A program made the translations under genes and the position numbers. The notes under the pieces are model-generated. The model was given only the letters and a program-made list of their open reading frames with translations, ran no database searches and had not been told where the DNA came from. Positions 48,505 through 58,053 of a stretch of DNA of 64,000 nt are shown here, piece after piece. The stretch is from Nonomuraea coxensis DSM 45129. GTDB lineage: Bacteria > Actinomycetota > Actinomycetes > Streptosporangiales > Streptosporangiaceae. Location: contig NZ_CP068985.1 in NCBI RefSeq assembly GCF_019397265.1, positions 1,116,001-1,180,000 on the forward strand, in the 5' to 3' direction. Numbering within the stretch: the stretch's first letter is position 1; every line of letters begins with the position of its first letter.

Positions 48505-49983
48505 TCAGGACCGGACATAAGGGGGAATATTATGGCCCAACTCTTTCCCGCTCTCCGCGTTCGGCCGCAGGTCAGGGCGGATGCTGAGGGCCGCGGCCAG
48601 GCAGGCCAGGGGGACGGCGGGCAGCACGTACCGGTAGTCGAACTCCGCCGCCGCGGCCGGGGTGACCAGCAGCACGACCGCCGCCGACCAGGGCACCGCC
48701 CAGTACGCGCCGCCAGGGAGCCGCCTCCCCGCCCGCCTGCGCCCGAGCGCCGCGACCGGGGGCACCAGGAGGGCCGCCAGGAGCACCGGGCCGGGCAGCC
48801 GCGCCATGCTCTGGTAGGCCCGCAGCCACCCCGCGTAGGGCTCGACGATCTCCGTGCCGATCGCGCCCCGCTCGTAGCGCTTGGCGAACTCCGCGCCGAC
48901 CTGCGCCGGATAGCGGCCGGGCGGCCCCGGGGGCGTGACCGGGAACTCGTAGTAGCCGTAGATCTCCTGGTCGGGATAGACCGGCCGGTCCCAGCGGAAC
49001 GTACGGGCCAGCTCGGTCAGGACCGAGCCCGCGTAGTCGAGCGGCTGGGTGAGGATGGCCCGCGCCGCGAAGCGGGCGGCGAGGTCGTCGGTCTCCTGGG
49101 TGAAGGTGATGCCGGGCAGCCGCACGATGGGGGCGTCCTTGGCCCAGATGTACTCCTGCGACGGGGGCCGCCGCTCCGGCGGGCGCGGATCGCACAGGAC
49201 CTTGAGGTCGGCGGGCGGGTCCATCCTGGCGCAGTCGGCGAACGACATCGTCCGGGCGTACAGGAAGACGCCGTTCGCGCCGACCAGGCCGACCCGCTGG
49301 TACGTGGCGTAGAACCAGGCCCCGTACGCGATCACCGGCACCAGGGCCGCCGCCAGCAGCGCCCCGGCGGGCCGGAACCGCCGCCGCAGCAGGAACCAGG
49401 CCGCGAGCACCACGATGAGCGGCTGCCCGACGGTCCTCGTCAGGGTGGCGGCGGCGAGCAGCAGGCCGATGGCGGCCGCCGTGCCCGTACGGCGGGTGGA
49501 GCACAGCGCCACGGCGGACACCACCAGGAACATGAACAACGTGTCCGACACCAGCAGGTGCTCCAGCTCGACCTGGTAGGCGTCGAGCAGCACCGGCACC
49601 GTGGCGAGCGTCGCCGCCCAGCGCGGCGCGCGCCTGGCCACCCGGTAGACGAGCACGCCGGCCGCCAGGCCCATCAGGTGCTGGACCGCCGCCACGGCGG
49701 CGAAGGAGTGCAGCGGCTCCAGCAGCTTGAGGAAGATCGAGTAACCGGCGGGGCGGACCAGGTCGGGACGCGGGCGGAAGACGGTGACGACGTAGGTGTA
49801 GGTGTCGGGGAACCACAGGGCCGGGCGGTAGCCCAGCATGGCGAGGGCGCGCAGCAGCGTGCCGAGCGCGAGCACCACCAGGAACCAGCGGTGCCGCCGG
49901 GCCAGGGACCCCAGGTCGCGCGGCATCCGCCGCCGTCCTCGCCCCCGCACCGCGGGGCCGCCCGCGTGAGCCTCCTCCGTCAC
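48505..49983 (-). CDS. Polytopic membrane glycosyltransferase-like protein (GT-C/PMT-like)
   Basis: A 492-residue protein with about ten to eleven helices. The first outer loop has 'LWFPDTYTYV', an Asp-containing motif as in GT-C (mannosyltransferase-like) enzymes that use lipid-linked sugars. 'LVRPAGYSIFLKLLEPLHSF' follows. GTG 49983 was chosen for its GGGAGG at 8 nt; the frame stays open far upstream but antisense to the divergent gene, which is a high-GC artefact. Donor and acceptor unknown. Confidence 0.82.
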   Translation of the reverse strand: MTEEAHAGGPAVRGRGRRRMPRDLGSLARRHRWFLVVLALGTLLRALAMLGYRPALWFPDTYTYVVTVFRPRPDLVRPAGYSIFLKLLEPLHSFAAVAAVQHLMGLAAGVLVYRVARRAPRWAATLATVPVLLDAYQVELEHLLVSDTLFMFLVVSAVALCSTRRTGTAAAIGLLLAAATLTRTVGQPLIVVLAAWFLLRRRFRPAGALLAAALVPVIAYGAWFYATYQRVGLVGANGVFLYARTMSFADCARMDPPADLKVLCDPRPPERRPPSQEYIWAKDAPIVRLPGITFTQETDDLAARFAARAILTQPLDYAGSVLTELARTFRWDRPVYPDQEIYGYYEFPVTPPGPPGRYPAQVGAEFAKRYERGAIGTEIVEPYAGWLRAYQSMARLPGPVLLAALLVPPVAALGRRRAGRRLPGGAYWAVPWSAAVVLLVTPAAAAEFDYRYVLPAVPLACLAAALSIRPDLRPNAESGKELGHNIPPYVRS

Positions 49984-50064
49984 GCGCACGTCCTCCCGCT
50001 CTGATCCCGGCACGTGCGTACGGTACCGGTTCCACGCCCCGTGACCGGATACGCTCGCTGCTCG

Positions 50065-52110
50065 ATGGAACGTCGTCTCCTCCCCGGCCGGGCGCTCGCC
50101 GCGCTGTCCGTCGCGCCCGCTCTGGCCGTGGCGGGCTGGCTGCTGGCCGGGCTGCCGCTGCTGCTGCTCGGCCGGTTCGCGCCGCTGCCCGCGCTGCTGC
50201 TCGGCCTGCCCGCCGCCGCCTTCCTGACCTGGGCGGGAACACGGGCGCGCGCCGGGGAAGGCGTGGGGGAGACCGCCTGGTGGCAGGTCGCGGCGGTGAC
50301 GGCGATCGCCGTGGCGTCGGGCGTGTTCAACGCCGTCCTGCACAGCGAGCAACTGGCCGTCCGGCGCGACCCGGCGACCTACGCCCAGTACACCGCCTGG
50401 ATCGCCCGCCACGGCGCGCTGCCGATCGACGTGCGCCCAGAGGCGTTCGGCGGGGCCGATCCCGCCCTGGTCTTCGAGAGCGCCGGGCTCTACCGGGTGG
50501 ACGGTGGCGTGGAGCCGCAGTTCATGCCGGGGGCGCCGATGCTGTTCGCGCTCGGCGACTGGCTGGGCGCGCCTTTCGTGATGCCCGCCGTGCTGGGGGC
50601 GCTCGCCGTGCTCACCGTGGCCGGGGTGACCGCCCGGCTGGCGGGGGCGCGGTGGGCGGCCGTCGCGGCGGCGGCGTTCGCGGTCAGCCTGCCGGTCCTC
50701 TACACCTCGCGGACCACGTTCAGCGAGATCCCGTCGCTGATCCTGCTGTTCGGCGGGCTGGCGCTCACGTACGACGCGCTGGAGCGGCCCGACGGGCGGG
50801 CGGGATGGTGGCGGGGCGCGCTCGCGGGGCTCGTCTTCGGGCTGGCCGTGCTGGTGCGGATCGACGGGCTGCGGGACGTGCTGCCGGTGCTGGCCTTCTC
50901 CGGGCTGCTGGTCGCGATGCGGCGGGCCGGCCGGCCACGGGGGGCGCTCGGGCCGCCGCTGCTGGCCGGGCTGGCGGCGGGGGCGGGGCTCGGGATGCTG
51001 GCGGCGTACCTGCTGTCGCGGTCCTACCTGGACTACCTGTCGGGTTCGGTACGGCCGCTGCTGCTCGTCTGCGCCGCCGTGCTCGCGCTCACCGCGGCGG
51101 GCACGGCCGCCGCGCCCCTGCTGGCCCGCCTCAGGCCGCCGCGCTGGGCGCCGGCGGCCGGGGCGGGGCTCGTCGTGCTGCTCATGGCCGCCCTGTACGC
51201 CCGCCCGTGGTTCCAGACCGTCACCCGCGACCCGGTGACCGGCGACGACCGGCGCACGTTCGAGATGATCGAGGTCATCCAGCGGGCCAACGGCCTGCCG
51301 GCCGACGGCCGCCGCCTCTACTTCGAGCAGTCCCTGCACTGGGTCGCCTGGTACGTCGGCCTCCCCGCGCTCGTGCTGGCCACGCTCGCGGCGGCGCTGC
51401 TCACCCGGCGGCTGCTGCGCGACGGCACGCCGTTCGCCTGGCTGCTGCCGCTCGCGGTGATCGGGTGGACGACGGTCACCACGCTGGTCCGGCCCGAGAT
51501 CACGCCCGACCATCCCTGGGCGGCCCGCCGCCTGGTCCCGGTCGTGATCCCGGGGCTGGTGGTGCTGGCCGCGTACGGGCTGGACCGGGTGCGCGCGTGG
51601 AGCGGCGGCCGGCGCTGGGTGAGCGCGCTCGCGGTCGCGGCCGTGCTGGCGCCGCCCGCCGTGACCTCGATCGGCACCGCGTTCACGCCGATCGAGCGGG
51701 GGGAGGCGGCGGCGGTGGCGGCCATGTGCGCGCGGCTGCCCGAGCGGGCGTCGGTGCTGATCGTCGAACGGGTCACCGGCGAGCGGTTCACCCAGGTCGT
51801 CCGGGGGATGTGCGGCCTGCCGACGGCGCGGGTGGCGCGGCCCGCCGGCATGGACGTGGCACGCGACGACGAGACGCGGCGGCTCGCGGAGCGGGTGCGG
51901 GCGGCCGGCCGGGTGCCGGTCGTGCTGGCCGCCGAGGCCGACCAGGTCGCGAGGTACGGCGCCCCCGTGCACGTCTTCGCCCTCGCCGCCCGCCAGGACG
52001 AACGCTCGCTCCTGACCCCTCCGGACGGCACGTGGTCGCTGCGGATGAACGTGTGGATGGCGGTCATGGAGGGAGCCGATGTGCACTCTTCTCCTGGCAG
52101 GGCACAGTAA
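50065..52110 (+). CDS. Large polytopic membrane protein, GT-C-like
   Basis: A 681-residue protein with about 12 or more helices. The first large outer loop has 'RRDPATYAQYTAWIARHGAL', with the Asp-Pro typical of GT-C loops, and 'VEPQFMPGAPMLFALGDWLG'. The last 150 residues are soluble ('VLIVERVTGERFTQVVRGMC'). It is divergent from the GT-C-like gene at 48.5 kb and 11 nt from the next glycosyltransferase, so the three are probably one glycan-assembly unit. ATG 50065 precedes the first helix. Confidence 0.8.
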   Translation: MERRLLPGRALAALSVAPALAVAGWLLAGLPLLLLGRFAPLPALLLGLPAAAFLTWAGTRARAGEGVGETAWWQVAAVTAIAVASGVFNAVLHSEQLAVRRDPATYAQYTAWIARHGALPIDVRPEAFGGADPALVFESAGLYRVDGGVEPQFMPGAPMLFALGDWLGAPFVMPAVLGALAVLTVAGVTARLAGARWAAVAAAAFAVSLPVLYTSRTTFSEIPSLILLFGGLALTYDALERPDGRAGWWRGALAGLVFGLAVLVRIDGLRDVLPVLAFSGLLVAMRRAGRPRGALGPPLLAGLAAGAGLGMLAAYLLSRSYLDYLSGSVRPLLLVCAAVLALTAAGTAAAPLLARLRPPRWAPAAGAGLVVLLMAALYARPWFQTVTRDPVTGDDRRTFEMIEVIQRANGLPADGRRLYFEQSLHWVAWYVGLPALVLATLAAALLTRRLLRDGTPFAWLLPLAVIGWTTVTTLVRPEITPDHPWAARRLVPVVIPGLVVLAAYGLDRVRAWSGGRRWVSALAVAAVLAPPAVTSIGTAFTPIERGEAAAVAAMCARLPERASVLIVERVTGERFTQVVRGMCGLPTARVARPAGMDVARDDETRRLAERVRAAGRVPVVLAAEADQVARYGAPVHVFALAARQDERSLLTPPDGTWSLRMNVWMAVMEGADVHSSPGRAQ

Positions 52111-52121
52111 CCTCGATCCCT

Positions 52122-53051
52122 GTGAGCACGCTAGAGACCCCCAAGAGTGGACCTGCCGTGGAAGAAGCGCCTTACGTCACCATCGTCCTGCCCTGCTACA
52201 ACGAGCAGGACCACGTCATCGACGAGGTCGAGCGCATCACCAGGGCCATGGACTCCAGCGGCTACACCTACGAGCTGGTCGCCATCGACGACTGCTCCAC
52301 CGACGCCACGCTGGCCCGCCTGCACGAGGCCGCGCCCGCCTACCCCCACCTGCGGGTGCGCGCCTTCCACCGCAACGGCGGCTCCGGCACCGTGCGCCGC
52401 ATCGGCAGCCAGGAGGCCAGGGGCGAGATCGTCGTCTGGACCGACGCCGACATGACCTACCCCAACGAGCGCATCCCCGAGCTGGTGCAGATCCTCGACA
52501 AGGACCCCACGATCGACCAGGTGGTCGGCGCGCGCACCAGCGAGGAGGGCTCGCACAAGCTGCTGCGGGTGCCGGCCAAGTTCGTGATCCGCAAGGTCGC
52601 CGAGATGCTGGCCGGGCAGAAGATCCCCGACCTCAACTCGGGGCTGCGCGCCTTCCGCAAGTCGGTGGCCAAGCCCTACCTGCGGCTGCTGCCTCCCGGG
52701 TTCTCCTGCGTCACGACGATCACGCTGTCGTTCCTGTCCAACCAGCACGACATCCACTACCTGCCCATCGAGTACGCCAAGCGGGCCGGCACGTCGAAGT
52801 TCAGCTTCGTCTCCGACGCCTACCGCTACATCCTCCAGGTGCTGCGGATGATCATGTACTTCAACCCGCTCAAGGTGCTCATGCCGCCCGCGCTCTGGCT
52901 GGTGGGCATCGGGTTCGTCAAGGGCGTCTGGGACATGTTCGAGCACCCCTTCTACTTCCCCGCCAACACCGTCATGATCTTCCTGTCCGGGTTGCTCATC
53001 GGGTCCGTGGCGCTGCTGGCCGACCTGATCGTGCGCTCGCGGGGGGAATAG
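52122..53051 (+). CDS. Family 2 glycosyltransferase (dolichyl-phosphate mannosyltransferase-like)
   Basis: A 309-residue enzyme. 'YVTIVLPCYNEQDHVIDEVE' starts the GT-A domain; 'AIDDCSTDAT' and 'VVWTDADMTYPNERIPEL' hold the metal-binding aspartates, and 'IPDLNSGLRAFRKSVAKPYL' is the DPM-type acceptor motif. Two C-terminal helices (about 248-268 and 280-302) are present. It probably makes a polyprenyl-phosphate sugar used by the adjacent GT-C proteins. GTG 52122 start; the next gene begins 4 nt after the stop. Confidence 0.9.
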   Translation: MSTLETPKSGPAVEEAPYVTIVLPCYNEQDHVIDEVERITRAMDSSGYTYELVAIDDCSTDATLARLHEAAPAYPHLRVRAFHRNGGSGTVRRIGSQEARGEIVVWTDADMTYPNERIPELVQILDKDPTIDQVVGARTSEEGSHKLLRVPAKFVIRKVAEMLAGQKIPDLNSGLRAFRKSVAKPYLRLLPPGFSCVTTITLSFLSNQHDIHYLPIEYAKRAGTSKFSFVSDAYRYILQVLRMIMYFNPLKVLMPPALWLVGIGFVKGVWDMFEHPFYFPANTVMIFLSGLLIGSVALLADLIVRSRGE

Positions 53052-53055
53052 GCGC

Positions 53056-54132
53056 GTGCGGATCGCGATCGTCGGGCCGACCTACCCGTACAAAGGGGGC
53101 GGCGCGCAGCACACCACCGAGCTGGCGCACCGGCTGGCCGCGCTCGGGCACGACGTGGTGATCGAGTCCTGGCGGGCCCAGTATCCGTCGTTCCTCTACC
53201 CGGGGCAGCAGACGATCTCCGCGCCCGAGGGCACCCCCTATCCCGCGACCGCGCGCCGGCTCGACTGGCGCCGCCCCGACGGCTGGTTCGCCGCCGGGCG
53301 GCGGATGCGCGCGGCCGACCTCGTGGTGCTGGCCGTGCTGAGCCCGGTGCAGGTCCCGGCCTACCTGGGCATCCTCGCCGGCCTCGGCCGCCGGACCCCC
53401 GCGCTCGCCCTCTGCCACAACGTGCTGCCGCACGAGCGCAAGCCCTACGACAGGCCGCTCATGAAGGCCCTGCTCAAGCGGGTGGACGCGGTGCTCGCCC
53501 ACTCCGAGGAGCAGGCCGGGCTGGCCCGCGCGCTGGCTCCCACGCCGGTCCGGGTGGCCGGGCTGCCGCCGCATCTGCCCTCGGCCGGGGCGGCGGGGGA
53601 CGCCGAGGTGCGCGGGCGGCTGCTGTTCTTCGGCATGGTGCGCCCGTACAAGGGGCTGGACCTGCTGCTGCGGGCGCTGCCCGACGACGTCTCGCTGACC
53701 GTCGCCGGGGAGTTCTGGGGCGGGCTGGACGAGACCGAGGCGCTGATCCGCGAGCTCGGCCTCGGCGACCGGGTGGAGCTGCGGCCCGGCTATGTGCCCG
53801 CGGACGACGTGCCGAAGCTGTTCGCCGCCGCCGACGCGCTCGTGCTGCCCTACCGCAGCGCCACCGCCAGCCAGAACGTGTGGCTGGCGCACGAGCACGG
53901 CGTCCCGGTGATCGCGACACGGGTGGGCGCGCTCGCCGACCACGTCACCGACGGCGTGGACGGGCTGCTCGTCGAGCCGGGCGACGCCGGCGCGCTGCGC
54001 GCGGCCATCGAGCGCTTCTACGTCTCCGGCGAGCCGGAGAGGTTGCGGTCGGGGGTCAAGGCGGTCGATCCCGAGCCGTTCTGGTCGGCGTACACGGCGG
54101 CGCTGCTCGGCGCCTCGACCGGCCGGGCCTGA
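53056..54132 (+). CDS. Family 4 glycosyltransferase
   Basis: A 358-residue GT-B enzyme. 'IAIVGPTYPYKGGGAQHTTE' gives the N-terminal glycine loop; 'LFFGMVRPYKGLDLLLRAL' begins the C-terminal domain, and 'LVLPYRSATASQNVWLAHEH' with 'GVPVIATRVGALADHV' is the donor-binding region (the first Glu of EX7E is not typical). Cytosolic. The last 115 nt overlap the convergent LPG-type membrane protein gene. Confidence 0.9.
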   Translation: MRIAIVGPTYPYKGGGAQHTTELAHRLAALGHDVVIESWRAQYPSFLYPGQQTISAPEGTPYPATARRLDWRRPDGWFAAGRRMRAADLVVLAVLSPVQVPAYLGILAGLGRRTPALALCHNVLPHERKPYDRPLMKALLKRVDAVLAHSEEQAGLARALAPTPVRVAGLPPHLPSAGAAGDAEVRGRLLFFGMVRPYKGLDLLLRALPDDVSLTVAGEFWGGLDETEALIRELGLGDRVELRPGYVPADDVPKLFAAADALVLPYRSATASQNVWLAHEHGVPVIATRVGALADHVTDGVDGLLVEPGDAGALRAAIERFYVSGEPERLRSGVKAVDPEPFWSAYTAALLGASTGRA

Positions 54133-54992
54133 CGGCCCAGCAGGAACGACAGGCCCGCGAGCGCGGCGTCGGCCAGCGTGAACGCGAGCCGCGACACGAT
54201 GGCCACCGCCAGCGCCGGCGCGGTGCCGATGACCGGGCCGAGCACCAGCACCAGCGCGCCCTCCCTGATGCCCACGCCGGCCGGCACCACGACGGTGAGG
54301 ATGCCGGTCGCCCAGGCGAAGGCGTAGGCCCCGGCGTCCACGAGGTAGAGGTCGGTCCGGCCGGTGAGCAGCCAGATGTGCACGCCGTAGACGAACCAGC
54401 CGAGCACCGTCCAGGCCACCGCGACGACCACGGTGCGGCCGGGCAGCACGCTCTCCAGCGGCTCGCGCCGCGCCAGGCGCAGCGCCAGGTTGAGCCCCCA
54501 GCTCAGCACCTTCGGATGCAGGCACACGATGATCACGGGGACCAGCAGCACGAGGTACCACGCCTCGCGCACCGCCTCCAGCGACCCCAGCGTGGCCGCG
54601 GCGACCGAGATCGCCACGCCGATGTTGATCACCAGCCCGAGCGAGATGGTGGCGAACGTGCGCCGCGGCGGGCTGCCGTGGTCGCGGCCGAGGTCCATCA
54701 TCGCCGCGTACGCCCACACCGCCCCCGGGATGTACTTGCCGAGCTGGCCCACGAACATGATCCGCCCGGCGATCCGCAGCGGCACCCGCGTGCCGAGTCC
54801 CGCCATGATCTCCCGCCAGGCCACCAGCATGAGGAACTGGCCGAGCATCACCGCGAGGAACGACCCGAGCACCGCCCACGGCGACAGCGCGGCCAGGGCC
54901 GTGGTGGTCTCGTGCCAGTTCCGGGCCAGGCCGTAGCCGAGAAAACCGACGGCGACCAGGGCGAGGACGATGCGCAGCAGGCGGCGGAGCAT
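54018..54992 (-). CDS. Lysylphosphatidylglycerol synthase TM region-type membrane protein
   Basis: A 324-residue protein with about eight helices (UPF0104/LPG_synthase_TM). Marks are 'FVGQLGKYIPGAVWAYAAMM' and 'AFAWATGILTVVVPAGVGIR'. Homologues act as lipid or lipid-linked-saccharide transporters without the synthase domain. Its 3' end overlaps the convergent glycosyltransferase gene by 115 nt, and the overlapped tail (about residues 288-324) looks unconserved. A paralogue lies at 55.9 kb. Confidence 0.85.
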   Translation of the reverse strand: MLRRLLRIVLALVAVGFLGYGLARNWHETTTALAALSPWAVLGSFLAVMLGQFLMLVAWREIMAGLGTRVPLRIAGRIMFVGQLGKYIPGAVWAYAAMMDLGRDHGSPPRRTFATISLGLVINIGVAISVAAATLGSLEAVREAWYLVLLVPVIIVCLHPKVLSWGLNLALRLARREPLESVLPGRTVVVAVAWTVLGWFVYGVHIWLLTGRTDLYLVDAGAYAFAWATGILTVVVPAGVGIREGALVLVLGPVIGTAPALAVAIVSRLAFTLADAALAGLSFLLGRQARPVEAPSSAAVYADQNGSGSTALTPDRNLSGSPET

Positions 54993-55080
54993 TCGCTCAG
55001 GCTACGCGCGTCACTCCCGTGAAGGCCAGAGACCCGCGTCGGACGTCAAGGCCCTCCGAAGGTGGGTACTGTGGGGCCCC

Positions 55081-55908
55081 GTGGGGAAGCAACGCGTCGC
55101 GCAGCTCGCATACTCGGAGTTCCAGTCCGCCATGCTCGACGAGGGCAAGCGGCGGCGGAAGGCGGCGAAGATCATCGCCGTGCTGGAGCACTTCCGGGGG
55201 CCGCTCGGCGGGCTGACCGTGGCCGACATCGGCTGCTCGGCCGGGTTCATCGCCGACGAGCTGGCCGAGGCCGGGGCCAAGCACACGATGGGCGTCGACA
55301 TCGACGTGCCGGGGCTGCGCAGGGCCGCCGACCGGTTCGGCGGGCGGGTGGCGTTCGTGTGCGGTGACGGCACCGCGCTGCCGTTCCCCGACGGCTCGGT
55401 GGACGTGCTGGTGTTCAACCACATCTACGAGCACGTGGTCGACCCCGACGCGGTGGTGGCCGAGATGCACCGGGTGCTGTCCGACGACGGGGTGCTCTAC
55501 CTGGGGCTGGGCAACCGGCTCGGGGTCATGGAGCCGCACTACAAGCTGCCGTTCCTGTCCTACCTGCCGCCCGCGCTCGCCGACCGCTACGTGCGCGCCT
55601 CCGGGCGGGCCGACCACTACTACGAGCGGTTCCGCACCCGGCGCGGGCTGCGCAGGATGCTGCGGGCCTTCCACGTCTGGGACTACACCTTCCCGGTGCT
55701 GGCCACGCCCACGAGGTTCGCCGGGGGAGAGCTGTTCCCCGGCGTGCTCGGCAAGGTCGTGCGGGCGGTGCTCGCCAGGACGCCGCGGGCGGTGCTGCGG
55801 CTGCTGCTGCCGGTGGTGCCGACGTACCTGTGGGTGGCGACCAAGCGGCCGGCGCGGCCGGTGGGCGCGGCGCTGCCGCAACCGCCCGAGCGGGTCCGGC
55901 CGCTGTGA
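55081..55908 (+). CDS. Class I SAM-dependent methyltransferase
   Basis: A 275-residue enzyme. SAM motif I is 'VADIGCSAGFIADELAEAGA', followed by 'MGVDIDVPGL' (acidic ribose contact), 'FVCGDGTALPFPDGSVDVLV' and 'HVVDPDAVVAEMHRVLSDDG' with 'VLYLGLGN', a Methyltransf_11 layout. A hydrophobic C-terminus may associate it with membranes. It probably methylates a glycan or lipid intermediate. GTG 55081 is preferred; its stop overlaps the next GTG (GTGA). Confidence 0.87.
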   Translation: MGKQRVAQLAYSEFQSAMLDEGKRRRKAAKIIAVLEHFRGPLGGLTVADIGCSAGFIADELAEAGAKHTMGVDIDVPGLRRAADRFGGRVAFVCGDGTALPFPDGSVDVLVFNHIYEHVVDPDAVVAEMHRVLSDDGVLYLGLGNRLGVMEPHYKLPFLSYLPPALADRYVRASGRADHYYERFRTRRGLRRMLRAFHVWDYTFPVLATPTRFAGGELFPGVLGKVVRAVLARTPRAVLRLLLPVVPTYLWVATKRPARPVGAALPQPPERVRPL

Positions 55909-56828
55909 GAGCCGAGGAGAGCCCGGCGACGGCCACCGGCGGAGTGCTGCAGAGGCGCCGGCCGCGAGGGGTGCGGGGGCTGGTCCGGGTCGCGTTCCTG
56001 CTGGTCGCGCTCGGGTTCGGCGGTTGGGCCGTGGCGCGGGAGTGGGACGGCGTGGTGGCGGGGTTCGCCCGGCTGTCCGCGCCCGCGCTGGCCGGGTCGC
56101 TGGTCGCCGTGGTGGCCGCGCTGCTCGGGGCCATGCTCACCTGGCGCACGCTGCTGGCCGACCTGGGCTCGCCACTGCCGCTCAGGCCCGCCGCCAAGGT
56201 GTTCTTCGTGGGGCAGCTCGGCAAGTACATCCCGGGCGCGCTCTGGCCGGTGCTGGCGCAGATGGAGATGGGCCGCGACCTCGGCGTGCCCAGGGCGCGC
56301 AGCGCGGCGGCGTTCTTCCTGATGATGCCGATCCAGCTCGCCACGGGCCTGCTGGTGACGCTCGGCACGCTGGGCTGGGACCGCTACGGCTGGCTGCTGC
56401 TGGCCCTGCCGGCGCTGCTGGTGCTGCTGGAGCCCAAGGTCATCAACGCGGTGATCGCGTTCGGGCTGCGGAAGCTGAAGCGGGAGCCCCTGGAGCGGCC
56501 GCTCACCCGGCGGGGCATGCTCGCCGCGCTCGGCTGGGCGCTGGCCGGGTGGATCGCCTACGGCGTGCACCTCTACTTCATCGTGCCGCAGGCCGGGCTG
56601 GTGTTCGCGGTGGGGGCGTTCGCGCTGTCGTGGTGCCTCGGCATCCTGACCTTCGTCGTGCCGGCGGGCGCGGGGGTGCGGGAGGTCGCCATGGTGGCCG
56701 TGCTGGCGCCGCACGTGACCGACGGCGCGGCCATCGCGGTGGCCCTTTCGTCCCGCATCGTCATCATTCTGGGTGATCTGACCTGCGCCGGCCTGGCCGG
56801 AATCGCGGCGAGACGCTCCCGGGTGTGA
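55905..56828 (+). CDS. Lysylphosphatidylglycerol synthase TM region-type membrane protein, paralogue
   Basis: A 307-residue protein with about eight helices. It repeats the marks of the 54.0-kb paralogue: 'FVGQLGKYIPGALWPVLAQM' and 'ALSWCLGILTFVVPAGAGVR'. Start GTG 55905 is coupled to the methyltransferase by a 4-nt overlap, so the two probably act on the same lipid-linked product. Likely a flippase-like transporter (inference from family). Confidence 0.86.
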   Translation: MRAEESPATATGGVLQRRRPRGVRGLVRVAFLLVALGFGGWAVAREWDGVVAGFARLSAPALAGSLVAVVAALLGAMLTWRTLLADLGSPLPLRPAAKVFFVGQLGKYIPGALWPVLAQMEMGRDLGVPRARSAAAFFLMMPIQLATGLLVTLGTLGWDRYGWLLLALPALLVLLEPKVINAVIAFGLRKLKREPLERPLTRRGMLAALGWALAGWIAYGVHLYFIVPQAGLVFAVGAFALSWCLGILTFVVPAGAGVREVAMVAVLAPHVTDGAAIAVALSSRIVIILGDLTCAGLAGIAARRSRV

Positions 56829-56920
56829 TTTGCACCACGATTAAGGGGACGTTGGTCATAAGGTGAACTCCAGAGGGGGACGTCCGGTCCCACGTTGATC
56901 TTGAGGGGAGAAGATCTACG

Positions 56921-58036
56921 TTGCCTCGTGTGCTCGTCGATGCGGCGGCCGTCCCCGCGGACCGCGGCGCCCTGACCCGCTACGTGGACGGGCTGGTCGC
57001 GGCTCTGCACCGGGTCGGCGCCGACATAGCCGTCGCCTGCCAGCGTGCCGACGCCGAGCGTTACCGGCGCCTGGCGCCCAGCGCGACCGTCATCCCAGGA
57101 CCCGTCTCGATCACCAACAGGGCGGCCAGGCTCGCCTGGGAGCAGAGCAGCCTGCCGCTGCTCGCCCGCCAGGCCGGCGCGGACGTGATCCACGCCCCCT
57201 ACTACTCCATCCCGCTCGGCTCCGGCGTCCCGACCGTCGTGACGGTGCACGACGCGACCTGGTTCGCCGAGGCCGACCAGCACGGCCCGCGGGCGTCGTT
57301 CTTCCGCTCGGCCACCCGCACCGCCGTGCGGCGGGCCAAGCGGGTGATCGTGCCGTCCAAGGCCACCAGGGACGAGCTCGTCCGTGTGCTGTCCGCCGAC
57401 CCCACCAGCATCGACGTCGCCTACCACGGCGTCGACCTGGCGCTGTTCCACCCGCCGAGCGAGGACGAGATCCGCCGGGCCGCGCTGCGCCTCGGCCTGC
57501 ACGGGCAGCCCTACGTCGCCTTCCTCGGCAACCTCGACCCGCGCAAGAACGTGCCCAACCTCATCCGCGGGTTCGCCTCGGCGGTCAAGACGCTGGACAA
57601 GCCGCCCGCGCTGGTGATCGGCGGCGGCGTGCACGAGAACGACGTGGACGCCGCCTGCCGGGAGGTCGAGGCCACCGTCCGCGTCATCAGGCCCGGCTAC
57701 CTGCACGGCCCCGACCTGCCCGGCTTCCTCGGCGGCGCGCTCGTGGTCGCCTTCCCCTCGCGCGGCGAGGGGTTCGGGCTGCCGGTGCTGGAAGCCATGG
57801 CGTGCGGCGCGCCCGTGCTCACCACGCACCGCACCTCGCTGCCGGAGGTGGGCGGCGACGCGGTCGCCTACACCGAGCCCGACGCCGACAGCATCGCGGG
57901 GGCGCTCGGCCAGCTGCTCGCCTCCGCCGAGCGGAGGCGGCAGCTCCAGGAGGCCGGCCTCGCCCGCGCCCGCGAGTTCACCTGGGACGCCTCGGCCGAG
58001 GCGCATCTCAGCTCGTATCAACGCGCCATGGAATAG
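56921..58036 (+). CDS. Family 4 glycosyltransferase (mannosyltransferase-like)
   Basis: A 371-residue GT-B enzyme. 'DVIHAPYYSIPLGSGVPTVV' and 'VTVHDATWF' are the N-terminal acceptor side; 'YVAFLGNLDPRKNVPNLIRG' starts the donor domain; 'AFPSRGEGFGLPVLEAMACG' is a full EX7E donor motif. Similar actinobacterial enzymes transfer mannose or rhamnose from GDP- or dTDP-sugars. A GDP-mannose-type synthase gene follows. TTG start with GGGGAGAAG 7 nt upstream. Confidence 0.9.
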   Translation: MPRVLVDAAAVPADRGALTRYVDGLVAALHRVGADIAVACQRADAERYRRLAPSATVIPGPVSITNRAARLAWEQSSLPLLARQAGADVIHAPYYSIPLGSGVPTVVTVHDATWFAEADQHGPRASFFRSATRTAVRRAKRVIVPSKATRDELVRVLSADPTSIDVAYHGVDLALFHPPSEDEIRRAALRLGLHGQPYVAFLGNLDPRKNVPNLIRGFASAVKTLDKPPALVIGGGVHENDVDAACREVEATVRVIRPGYLHGPDLPGFLGGALVVAFPSRGEGFGLPVLEAMACGAPVLTTHRTSLPEVGGDAVAYTEPDADSIAGALGQLLASAERRRQLQEAGLARAREFTWDASAEAHLSSYQRAME

Positions 58037-58053
58037 TTCGGTAACCTCACGGA

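Noticed and set aside
49984..52086. Minus-strand open frame continuing upstream of the 48.5-kb membrane protein through the whole of the next gene
   Set aside because: It is antisense to a clear membrane protein gene, is rich in Arg/Pro/His/Gly without pattern, and a good ribosome-binding site fixes the start at 49983.
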